Shown piece after piece: positions 17,311 through 24,643 of a DNA stretch of 64,000 bases (positions are counted from its first letter, which is position 1; the number at the start of each line of letters is the position of its first letter). A program made the position numbers and the translations under genes. Under the pieces are notes generated by a model, which was not told the origin of the DNA, did not search any database, and worked only from the letters and a program-made list of their open reading frames with translations. This stretch comes from JBBIPA01 sp037443085 (GTDB taxonomy: Bacteria > Chloroflexota > Dehalococcoidia > GIF9 > UBA5629), in contig JBBIPA010000003.1 of NCBI GenBank assembly GCA_037443085.1, positions 1-64,000 on the forward strand. The letters are read 5' to 3'.

Positions 17311-17346
17311 GTGCCTTGAGTTCCCGCACTCAAGGCACGCTCGTTT
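17311..17346 (+). terminator. Intrinsic terminator after the CoA-transferase
   Basis: A perfect 10-bp stem (GTGCCTTGAG at 17311-17320, CTCAAGGCAC at 17329-17338) with an 8-nt loop and a T-run ending near 17346. It closes the CoA-transferase transcript. The rest of the roughly 300-nt spacer up to 17585 holds a probable promoter and no ORF that I can support. Confidence 0.8.
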
Positions 17347-17407
17347 TTAGAGGCACCTAAACCGATGCTGGGAAGTGGGTAACGCGCACGGAGCGGGTCA
17401 TGACAAT

Positions 17408-17437
17408 TTGCACCAGTGAAGTATATTGTGCTATGAT
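17408..17437 (+). promoter_or_regulatory. Probable extended -10 promoter for the DUF35/thiolase pair
   Basis: TATGAT at 17432-17437 is preceded by TGC, giving an extended -10 box, with a weak TTGCAC at 17408-17413 (18-nt spacer). It lies 148 nt before the DUF35 gene. Only the -10 is convincing. Confidence 0.4.
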
Positions 17438-17585
17438 ACCCGTTGGACTGGGGGCGGTTTGTAAAAAGGCTAACTCAGCTAGGACAAGCTTTCCTCCCAG
17501 CAGCGTTGTACAATCCACGTGACAACCCCAGGCGGATAAACCAAAAAAACAATAAGTCAATAACCACGTATAAAAGGAGGTCACA

Positions 17586-18011
17586 GTGACAGAAGTCAAA
17601 CAAGTACCAATAGGCCAGGGATTATTTAAGGTGGTAGAAGGCAAGACAAGTCTCATTGTTACCCATTGTAAGTCGTGCGGAGACTATTTCTTTCCCAAAA
17701 CATTCACCTGCCATAATCCGAAATGCAAAGAGAAGCAGATAGAGGAAACCTTGCTCAGTGGGAAAGGCAAGGTAACCAGCTATTCTGTTATGAATTATCC
17801 CCCACCCCCACCTTTTGTCCCACCCGAAAAGTATGAGCCCATTCCCTGTGCTACAGTAGAGTTTCCAGAGCGCATTAATATCCTGGGCATGATGGAAGGT
17901 TGCCAGCCCAAAGACTTAAAAATTGGCATGGAAGTGGAAATCATCACAGGTGTTCTCTACAAGAATAAAAATAATGAAGAGATAGTAGCCTGGAAATTCA
18001 AGCCAGTATAG
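17586..18011 (+). CDS. Zn-ribbon/OB-fold protein (DUF35 family)
   Basis: A 141-aa protein with an N-terminal rubredoxin-like zinc ribbon (CKSC, then 10 residues, CHNPKC) and a C-terminal OB fold (GKGKVTSYSVMNYPPPPPF; PCATVEFPERINILGMM; IGMEVEIITG). In archaeal mevalonate biosynthesis DUF35 bridges thiolase and HMG-CoA synthase and channels acyl-CoA intermediates. Here it is 36 nt upstream of a thiolase-like gene, the same pairing. AAAGGAGG lies upstream of the start, which is a GTG at 17586. Confidence 0.85.
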   Translation: MTEVKQVPIGQGLFKVVEGKTSLIVTHCKSCGDYFFPKTFTCHNPKCKEKQIEETLLSGKGKVTSYSVMNYPPPPPFVPPEKYEPIPCATVEFPERINILGMMEGCQPKDLKIGMEVEIITGVLYKNKNNEEIVAWKFKPV

Positions 18012-18047
18012 TGTGCTGGTGATAAATTATTTATAGGAGAGATAACA

Positions 18048-19235
18048 ATGAAAGATGTAGTGATATTAGGCGTAGGAATGCATCCCTGGGGGAAATTCCC
18101 CGAAAAACCCTGGACACAGATGGCCATGGAGGCAGTACAGGAGGCGCTCAATGATGCCGGCGTTGAATGGAGCGATCTTCAAACTGTTATTTCCGGCTCA
18201 CAGTTGTGGGGTGGACGCAAGGGTATTTATTCCGGCACGTACCTGGCTGAAGTGATGGGACAGACCGGCGTGCCTGTGGTCAATATCAATAATGCCTGTG
18301 CCACCGCCGGCACCATGATGGGTATGGCAGCCAGAACCGTTGCCTCTGGAGCTGCCGATTTAGTTCTGGCGGTAAGTGCCGACAAATCAGCCAAGGGCTT
18401 CTTCCCGTTTCTGCCGGTCTATCATGAAGAACCGATACCATCCGATGACACTCTGCGCTGGCAGATGGGATTACCCAACCCAATTTACTGGGCTCTCGAG
18501 ATGCGGAAAAGAATGATTAAATATGGAGATACCGAGGAGCATCTGGCCAAGATTAAAGTCTTGCTGAGCAAGCACGGCGCCTTAAATCCTAAAGCCAGAT
18601 ATCGCAAGGAATTTTCTTTTGAAGAGGTAATAAATTCAGCCATGGTAACCGACCCGCTGAGGCTTCTGGAAATCTGTGCTACCAGCGATGGCGCCGGTGC
18701 TGTGGTGATGTGCAATAAGAAAGCGGCTAAAAAATATACTACCAAACCGATTACCATTGCCGCGGCAGCAATGGGCAGCCCGCTATATGGTGACCCCACA
18801 GCACGTATCCCGGTAGTCAGCTTCACTCCCAAGCCCGGAGTGCCTGTAATCAGCGAAAGTTGGGTAGCAGCCCATAAAGCCTATGAAGAGGCGGGCCTGG
18901 GCCCCAAAGATATCGATTTCGTGGAATTGCCTGACAATAGCTGCTGGCATGTGTTACAGTACATAGAAACCATGGACTTCTGCAAAGAGGGTGAGGCGCA
19001 CGTTGCTCTAGACCGCGGCGACTTCAGTATCGGGGGCAGGATTCCTGTTTGTCCCAGCGGTGGTTTCGCCAGCTTTGGCGAGGCAACCATGGCTCAGGGC
19101 TTTGCCCAGGTATACGAATTGGTATTACAGCTAAGAGGGCTATGTGGTGCCCGACAGATTGCAGGCGCCAAAGTAGGCATGTCTGAGGTGTACGGTGCTG
19201 CGGGCAATAATGCTGCAGTAATACTGAAGAAGTAG
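18048..19235 (+). CDS. Thiolase-family (SCP2-type) protein, atypical active site
   Basis: A 395-aa thiolase fold with the nucleophile Cys84 in NNACATAGT. The two other canonical sites are altered: where SCP2 thiolases have EVHD the protein has ELPDNSCWH (near 291), and where GHPxGA is expected it reads CPSGGFASFGE (near 335). It therefore probably lacks standard thiolase chemistry, or uses different acid/base residues. It is coupled with the DUF35 gene 36 nt upstream and ends at a strong terminator. A complete active-site thiolase exists elsewhere in the window (44553). Confidence 0.82.
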   Translation: MKDVVILGVGMHPWGKFPEKPWTQMAMEAVQEALNDAGVEWSDLQTVISGSQLWGGRKGIYSGTYLAEVMGQTGVPVVNINNACATAGTMMGMAARTVASGAADLVLAVSADKSAKGFFPFLPVYHEEPIPSDDTLRWQMGLPNPIYWALEMRKRMIKYGDTEEHLAKIKVLLSKHGALNPKARYRKEFSFEEVINSAMVTDPLRLLEICATSDGAGAVVMCNKKAAKKYTTKPITIAAAAMGSPLYGDPTARIPVVSFTPKPGVPVISESWVAAHKAYEEAGLGPKDIDFVELPDNSCWHVLQYIETMDFCKEGEAHVALDRGDFSIGGRIPVCPSGGFASFGEATMAQGFAQVYELVLQLRGLCGARQIAGAKVGMSEVYGAAGNNAAVILKK

Positions 19236-19267
19236 TCGGTAACATCCAAAGATAGTGACCCAATATA

Positions 19268-19312
19268 AATGGGTGGCATTCTTCTTACAAAGAATGTCAC
19301 CCATTAACTTTT
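19268..19312. terminator. Intrinsic terminator downstream of the thiolase-like gene
   Basis: A 16-bp stem (19268-19283 with 19290-19305, one G-U) and a 6-nt loop, followed by a short T-rich stretch on the plus strand. It lies between the thiolase-like gene and a convergent minus-strand ferredoxin gene and probably serves both. Confidence 0.75.
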
Positions 19313-19327
19313 CCATAAAGTAAACTG

Positions 19328-19915
19328 CTATTGGGTATAAGGCTTCTTGGCTGGAAGGTACATTACCGAGGGACGGCAAACTACGTTTGCTACAACACCT
19401 CCTACGGTGATAGTCTGCTTGCCTCTTTCCTGTACCATCTTCGATAGCTCTTTTACCGGGCCAAATTTAATGACCCGGTTTATGCAGTGTTTGACGCAGC
19501 TGGGTTCTTCGCCCCTGTTGACGCGCTGGATACACATATTACACATTTGAACTATATCCTTCTCATGATTGTACTGCGGCGGCACCGGAAACGGGCATGC
19601 CGAAATGCAAGCTTTTTGGCAGAGAGATTTATCAGTATCGTGACATTTCTTTTCATTGACCAGTGTTACTCCATGTGCATCCTTAACGATTGCCTCTGTC
19701 GGACATGCGGCAGCGCAGGCAGGGTTCCCACAATGCAGGCACATAACAGGCAAATACTCCATGTACAGCCTTTGCCCTATTTTCTCCGGACCCAGAGTCA
19801 ACACCTGCTTCAGCCGCGGTCCCACAGGAAGCTCATTCTCCTGCTTGCAGGCAACCTCACAGGCATTACATCCCTGACATCGATCAAAGTCTATGAGCAA
19901 ACCATACTTTGCCAT
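19328..19915 (-). CDS. 4Fe-4S ferredoxin subunit (DmsB/PhsB/NrfC type)
   Basis: A 195-aa electron-transfer subunit with the four cysteine groups of the DmsB family: CQGCNACEVACKQE, CLHCGNPACAAACP, CHDTDKSLCQKACISACPFP and CNMCIQR with a late CVKHC. It is expected to hold four 4Fe-4S clusters and pass electrons to or from the molybdopterin subunit. Its ATG overlaps the stop of the upstream catalytic gene by 1 nt (TAATG), so translation is coupled. No membrane anchor subunit is present, and neither subunit has a Tat signal, so the pair is probably cytoplasmic. Confidence 0.9.
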   Translation of the reverse strand: MAKYGLLIDFDRCQGCNACEVACKQENELPVGPRLKQVLTLGPEKIGQRLYMEYLPVMCLHCGNPACAAACPTEAIVKDAHGVTLVNEKKCHDTDKSLCQKACISACPFPVPPQYNHEKDIVQMCNMCIQRVNRGEEPSCVKHCINRVIKFGPVKELSKMVQERGKQTITVGGVVANVVCRPSVMYLPAKKPYTQ

Positions 19916-22068
19916 TATTTTTCCTCCTCGACTTTGTATATCTTGCAGAGCAATCCTCTCATTGTAGGAGAGCCGATTCCGGGGTCATAAGGAGAATCAA
20001 GCGTCACCACGTTAATACTCGATTCCCATATGCCGTGGTCTGGACCGGGTTTCTCGGGATACCACCAGCGCACGGCGTGAACTACTCTGGGGTCAATGCC
20101 TGTCGTAATCTTGGCCTTTTGCTTCACTCGGCCGCGCTTGGTTTCAATCCACACCCAGTCGCCTTCCTTTATCCCGTGTTTTGCCGCTGTGTCCGGATGG
20201 ATTTCTATCAAAGGTATCGGGTAGATTTCACGCAGCCACGGTATATTTCTCTGGTCGGTATGATAATACACTGGTATTCTGGCGCCGGTAATAAGAACCA
20301 GAGGGTATTCCCTGGCAATGGTACTGGCAGTTAGCGGGCTTTCCGGGCCCTCCACATATTCCGGCATTGGCGGGTAACCCAGTTCCTCAAGCCTATCAGA
20401 GTAGAGTTCAAATTTGCCAGAAGGGGTATGGAACAGACCATGTTCATACTTTCTCCAGATCATGGGCTTACTGATTATGCCCACCTTTTTGAATTCCTCC
20501 CAGGTCAAACCTGTAGGCTTTAACAGCATGTCGAAAGCTTCTTCCATGGTGTTCCAGAATCCGCCTATCTTCAACCTCTTCGCCAGCTCATTATATATTT
20601 CCAGTTCTTGCTTGGTTTCACCAACCTGCACCGCCTTCACCCAGGCGAAAACCGGAAATTCATCCTTGTCCTGAAACTGAGCATGTTCCAGCGGCGTGGT
20701 AAACCAGCCGACCTCGCTTCTTTCCGGCCAGGTAGCATTGGGCAGGACGATATCAGCCAGCTCAGCGGTCGGCGTCATAAAGAAGTCTCCAACGACCAGG
20801 AATTCCAGCTTCTCTAAAGCTTCTACCACTGCTTTGGTATTGGGCAGACCCACCACAGGATTATGAGCCATCCAGAATATTGCCTTGACGGGATATGGTT
20901 TACCGGTCAGTATCGCCTCCCACAGAGGCGGTCCCTCCAGCACGAAGTTAGGAGGGCCCCAATCATGACCACCAAAAAGCTTGGCTCCTCCCACGATAGC
21001 TTTAGCACGCTGTTCCTTCGGCAGGGCGTCATTATCACAATTCAGGAAGAAGCCGCCCAGGGGAGGCACCCATATAATGTTTCCTCCTGGAACATCGAAG
21101 TTACCGGTAAGGGCTGCCATCATATACATTGCCCGTTGCACCTGCCAGGATCCCATCTGCATTTCCACAGCCACTCCCGGGGCTACGCATGCTGGCTTGG
21201 TTGTGGCATAAAGCCTGGCCGCCTCCCTTATCTTAGCAGCTGGAATCCACGTGATGGGCTCTGCCCATTCCGGTGAATATTTCTTGACGTGTTCCTTGAG
21301 CTCGTCGAATCCATGACACCATTTGTTAACGAACTCTTTATCGTAAAGCTCCTCGTGAATTATGGCATGCATCCAGGCCAGGGCCAGGGCAGAATCGCCT
21401 CCAGGCCTGATCTGAAGCCAGATATCCGCTCTTGAAGCCAGCTTGGTCAGCCTGGGGTCAACCACAATGAGCTTGGCACCTCGTTCCACAGCATCGAAGA
21501 TATATCGTCCTATGCTGGGATGAGAGTGTATTTCATTTCTGCCCCATTTTACTATGCAATTGGTGGCGGTATAGTGAGGGTCATTAGGTGCCGGGATGCC
21601 AATGTTATAGTACGACGCAACACAGCGGGGCCCCATACAAAAGTGCATCGGGTCATTGGCATTAGGAGTCCCTAAATGATTGCAAAATCTGGCACTCCAG
21701 TCGTTCTGATTCCGCCCTGTCCCGATGCCCTGAACAATCGCCTCAGCTCCATATTTTTTCTTTATCTCTTGCAGCTTAGTAGCTATCTCGTCAAAAGCCT
21801 GGTCCCAGGATATTCGCTCCCACTTTCCTCCCCCACGCTCCCCCAGCCTCCTCAAAGGATACTTGAGCCGGTCAGGATGATGAACCAGCTGTTTCACCGC
21901 CAGCCCCTTGGGACAGAGGGTGCCTTTACTGGTAGGATGCGATGGATCGCCTTCAACCTTGATTATTTCATTGTCTTTTACATGGAGGAACACCCCACAC
22001 CCACCCCGGCAGGAAAAACAGAACGTCCTGACTATTTTCTCTTCTGACTCCACAGGGGATTTCTTCAT
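19915..22068 (-). CDS. Molybdopterin-dependent oxidoreductase, acetylene-hydratase/thiosulfate-reductase-like
   Basis: A 717-aa Mo/W-bis-MGD enzyme. The N-terminal cluster is CFSCRGGC with a later CPKG. Next come LKYPLRRLGERGGGKWERISWDQA (spread over 63-90), the probable metal ligand Cys in HFCMGPRC, the pterin-binding segments, and the C-terminal molydopterin-dinucleotide domain (PLVLITGARIPVYYHTDQRN region). It resembles acetylene hydratase over most of its length, but the catalytic Asp of that enzyme, just after the second cluster Cys, is Arg here, so hydration of acetylene is unlikely. No Tat signal is present. AAGGAGG precedes the ATG. It is driven by a consensus promoter with an operator. 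Confidence 0.85.
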   Translation of the reverse strand: MKKSPVESEEKIVRTFCFSCRGGCGVFLHVKDNEIIKVEGDPSHPTSKGTLCPKGLAVKQLVHHPDRLKYPLRRLGERGGGKWERISWDQAFDEIATKLQEIKKKYGAEAIVQGIGTGRNQNDWSARFCNHLGTPNANDPMHFCMGPRCVASYYNIGIPAPNDPHYTATNCIVKWGRNEIHSHPSIGRYIFDAVERGAKLIVVDPRLTKLASRADIWLQIRPGGDSALALAWMHAIIHEELYDKEFVNKWCHGFDELKEHVKKYSPEWAEPITWIPAAKIREAARLYATTKPACVAPGVAVEMQMGSWQVQRAMYMMAALTGNFDVPGGNIIWVPPLGGFFLNCDNDALPKEQRAKAIVGGAKLFGGHDWGPPNFVLEGPPLWEAILTGKPYPVKAIFWMAHNPVVGLPNTKAVVEALEKLEFLVVGDFFMTPTAELADIVLPNATWPERSEVGWFTTPLEHAQFQDKDEFPVFAWVKAVQVGETKQELEIYNELAKRLKIGGFWNTMEEAFDMLLKPTGLTWEEFKKVGIISKPMIWRKYEHGLFHTPSGKFELYSDRLEELGYPPMPEYVEGPESPLTASTIAREYPLVLITGARIPVYYHTDQRNIPWLREIYPIPLIEIHPDTAAKHGIKEGDWVWIETKRGRVKQKAKITTGIDPRVVHAVRWWYPEKPGPDHGIWESSINVVTLDSPYDPGIGSPTMRGLLCKIYKVEEEK

Positions 22069-22106
22069 GTTAGCCTCCTTGTTAATATTAAACCCACCGC
22101 AATTGC

Positions 22107-22156
22107 CTTACTGACTAGTAAGTTAATATTATATTTTGCCTATAAGCCATTGTCAA
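22107..22156 (-). promoter_or_regulatory. Consensus promoter plus TetR-like operator for the molybdopterin operon
   Basis: Reading the minus strand, TTGACA (22156-22151), a 17-nt spacer and TATAAT (22133-22128) form a perfect sigma-70-type promoter. Directly downstream is a perfect inverted repeat, CTTACT-4 nt-AGTAAG (22122-22107), placed at about +6 to +21 where a repressor would block initiation. The half-sites resemble TetR-family operators. The start codon is 39 nt further on. Confidence 0.75.
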
Positions 22157-22193
22157 TGGATTTCAGGAGAAAAAAAAACGGAAACTCAAGGCT

Positions 22194-22946
22194 TTACTGC
22201 GCTAAGAAACCACCATCCACAAACAAAGTATGCCCCGTAACCAGGCCAGACTCGTCCGAGGCTAAATATACGGCTGCGGCGGCAATTTCTTCCGGTTGTG
22301 CCGCTCTCCCCAGAGGAACCTTTTCCAGAAACAACTGCAATAACTTAGCATCATCCATAATATACTCTGTTAATGAAGTTGCAGTTAATCCAGGGCCAAT
22401 GGCATTAACATTAATATTCTTTGGTGCCAGTTCAACAGCCATTGCTTTAGTCAGATTGATGACGCCACCTTTTGCAGCACAGTAAATAGCTCTATCCTGA
22501 GAGCCCACTGCACCTAACGTGGAAGCAATATTGATTATTTTTCCCTTTCCTTGTTTAATCATAACAGGCAAGACACGTTGTGTAGCAAAGAAAAGCCCTT
22601 TCAGGTTTACGTTCATCACAGCATCCCAGTCAGCCTCGGTAACGTCCAATGCAGGAATGCGCAAGAGGATACCAGCGGCATTCACCAGGACATCAATCCT
22701 GCCAAAATGGGTGACAACCTCATCAACCATCTTGTCAAGGTCAAACATATTCGCCACGTCAACGTGGATAGCCCATGTCTTTCGACCAAGCTGCTCGACC
22801 TCGCGAGCAGTTTGCTGCGCTTTTGCCAGGTTTATATCCGCAATACATACATCGGCATGTTCTCTAGCAAATGCACGGGCAATAGCTTTCCCAATGCCGG
22901 AACCCCCGCCGGTAACAAGTGCTATTTTGTTTTCTAATCTTCCCAT
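22194..22946 (-). CDS. SDR-family oxidoreductase
   Basis: A 250-aa classical SDR: TGGGSGIG, NAAGIL, NIASTLG and YCAAKGGV, ending in VDGGFLAQ. The ATG at 22944-22946 has AGGAG 5 nt upstream and puts the first strand (LENKIALVTG) at the family position; an earlier start is less likely. It lies upstream of the molybdopterin operon on the same strand, but the promoter between them implies separate transcription. Asp after strand 2 (IADINLAKA) suggests NAD(H). Confidence 0.87.
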   Translation of the reverse strand: MGRLENKIALVTGGGSGIGKAIARAFAREHADVCIADINLAKAQQTAREVEQLGRKTWAIHVDVANMFDLDKMVDEVVTHFGRIDVLVNAAGILLRIPALDVTEADWDAVMNVNLKGLFFATQRVLPVMIKQGKGKIINIASTLGAVGSQDRAIYCAAKGGVINLTKAMAVELAPKNINVNAIGPGLTATSLTEYIMDDAKLLQLFLEKVPLGRAAQPEEIAAAAVYLASDESGLVTGHTLFVDGGFLAQ

Positions 22947-23043
22947 AATGACTCCTATCTTAGTTACATTTGTCTCTAATCTTTTGAAATGCCGCAGCAA
23001 ATGTAGTCATAGAACTTGATTCGTCAAATGTAGCTTCAGAAAA

Positions 23044-23118
23044 TGGAGCCAGCGAAGGGATTCGAACCCCCGACCAGCGGTTTACGAAACCGCTGCTCTA
23101 CCCCTGAGCTACGCTGGC
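23044..23118 (-). tRNA. tRNA-Thr (anticodon CGT)
   Basis: The minus strand folds as a full cloverleaf: acceptor GCCAGCG (23118-23112) pairing with CGCTGGC, a D-arm with AGCTCAGGGG, an anticodon stem GCGGT/ACCGC with 7-nt loop TTCGTAA (anticodon CGT, Thr ACG), a T-arm with GGTTCGAATCC, and discriminator T. The 3' CCA is encoded (23046-23044). It sits at the edge of a decayed island and overlaps the end of a recombinase remnant. Confidence 0.95.
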
Positions 23119-23255
23119 TCGGCACGATGCAGGACTAAATTTTTGCCGCTGAACCTGCCGCTTTGGCTACCCCCACGGGGCAATACCTCATCAAGCAGCG
23201 CCATAGCATCCTCCTGCATGCCTGATATTATATGCGAGTAGGTGTCCATTGTAAA
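23109..23255 (-). pseudogene. C-terminal remnant of a tyrosine recombinase (integrase)
   Basis: The minus strand reads TMDTYSHIISGMQEDAMALL and continues to a stop at 23111-23109, inside the tRNA-Thr gene. The block with T-D-T-Y-S-H and the Tyr that would be the catalytic nucleophile is the hallmark C-terminus of phage-type integrases. Upstream of about 23255 the similarity ends, so only some 49 codons remain. The rest of the spacer up to 23428 is AT-rich and I see no further gene in it. Confidence 0.65.
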
Positions 23256-23428
23256 AGCAAATTACCATAGACCTGTCATAGTGGTTGTTTGTGTGTGCAG
23301 GTGTGCTAATGAATAGTCATGAGTGAAGCGTAAAGAATTGTCAGGTCACCTCTTTATTGTAAATCGTGGACAAAAATCAGATTAGCAACAAGCCATTTTA
23401 TGCAGCTAGACCAATCATAGATGGTTCT

Positions 23429-24334
23429 TCATCGCGGAGTAACCAAATCTCTACCTTTCACTATGGAAAGATTGCATCCATCTGCTTTGTAGAATATCTC
23501 CCCGCCTGACATGGTAATTTCTGTCTTTAGGTTCTTTAATTCAGCTGCTTGCATTGAATACAGATCGTTAGACCACACTACCATATCAGCAACTTTATCC
23601 TTTTCAATAGATCCACGCTCTTTTTCCTGAAAACAGGAATAGGCTGAGCCCATGGTATAGCATCTAAGCGATTGCTGGATAGTAACACGCTCATTAGGAT
23701 TCAAGATCTTGCCATCTGGCTGAGTTATTCTGTTTACACTTCCATCAAACACCCATTTGGATGACAGATCAGGAAGCTCAGGACGATCAGTACCAAAAGC
23801 AAGAGGAATCCCCATGTCAAGTATTGTTTTCAAAGGCATGATACCCTCAACTAATTCATTATTGTTATTGACAGAGTTCCGAAGTCCAACGCCATATAAC
23901 GAAATATAGGTAGGTTGTGCCGAAATGATGATACCAAGCTTCTTAATACGTTCCAAAGCTTGACGAGATGGGGAAATCACGTGCTCTAATGTATGGCGAT
24001 GATCCAACTTTGGATATTCCTGCAAAGCTGATTCTATGGCTTCAATGGCCATGTCAATAGCCTTATCTCCCCATACGTGCACAATTACCTGATAGCCCTT
24101 TTTGTGGTACATAGATATAATCTTGTTCAGGTCAGACTGGCTGAAATAGGGATAAGCAGCTTTTGAGGTAGGCAAGGAGGCGTCATACATCAAAGCTCCA
24201 CCATCCATTACACCATCGAGTTGTAGCTTAATACCTATAACGTTAAAACCTTCTGCTCCGAACTCGCCCATTTTGTCTATATACTTAGTAGCATCAGTAA
24301 GTGGAGTGACCCCCTGAGACTGGACATTTTAGGT
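23429..24334 (-). pseudogene. N-terminally truncated amidohydrolase (family 3, YtcJ-like)
   Basis: The frame encodes the C-terminal half of a metal-dependent amidohydrolase: HVWGDKAIDMAIEAIE, DHRHTLEHV with metal-ligand histidines, AFGTDRPELPDLSS with the catalytic Asp, and a complete C-terminal beta-domain (KDKVADMVVWSND). Full proteins of this family are about 540 aa, while only about 280 remain after the first Met. The coding frame stays open upstream of that Met (VTPLTDATKYIDK) to a stop near 24332, where it runs into unrelated sequence. The missing half includes the N-terminal metal ligands, so the product should be inactive. Confidence 0.75.
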
Positions 24335-24337
24335 TAG
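24302..24337. mobile_element. Possible relic end of an IS3-like element
   Basis: At the point where amidohydrolase similarity stops the plus strand reads TGACCCCCTGAGACTGGACA, which resembles terminal repeats of IS3-family elements (TGACCCC...GGACA). No transposase and no second end are visible in the window, so this is a weak call based on motif and position only. Confidence 0.25.
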
Positions 24338-24385
24338 GAAGGGTGGATCATAGATGGTGGTAATTGACACCGATATCAAGTGGAT

Positions 24386-24595
24386 TTACCGGGATATCCC
24401 ACGGCTTCGATAAGCCTTTATTCCAAAAACCTCGCTGGCATTGGGATTCACCGGATACATATCCCCTTGATATCCCAGCCGCGCCTGATTACCGAATAGA
24501 TTGAAATTAAGGGAGAAGGAATTTTGGGAAGCCCCAACCACAGCAATACTGCTGGGATTAAAGAAAGCATCGAGGAAATGCTTGCCTATCTGCAT
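24386..24595 (-). pseudogene. N-terminal fragment of an ADP-forming acyl-CoA synthetase (CoA-binding domain)
   Basis: Sixty-nine residues match the start of the CoA-binding domain of NDP-forming acyl-CoA synthetases: FFNPSSIAVVGASQ, then GYQGDMYPVNPNASEVFGIKAY. The frame ends soon after, and residues resembling the continuation (DIPVNPLDIGV) appear in another frame, so there is both a frameshift and loss of the remaining 400-600 residues. The proteins normally make acyl-CoA from an acid with ATP. It is a decayed piece between pheT and the broken amidohydrolase. Confidence 0.6.
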
Positions 24596-24643
24596 GATTA
24601 TCTTTTATCCAACGTATGTTCACACACTGCCGTCGGACAAAAA

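Noticed and set aside
19915..22068. Acetylene hydratase
   Set aside because: Arg replaces the catalytic Asp, and a ferredoxin subunit is co-encoded, so the specific name is not supported.
23112..23428. CRISPR-like or repeat array near the tRNA
   Set aside because: Only the integrase tail and AT-rich single-copy sequence are present; there are no regularly spaced repeats.
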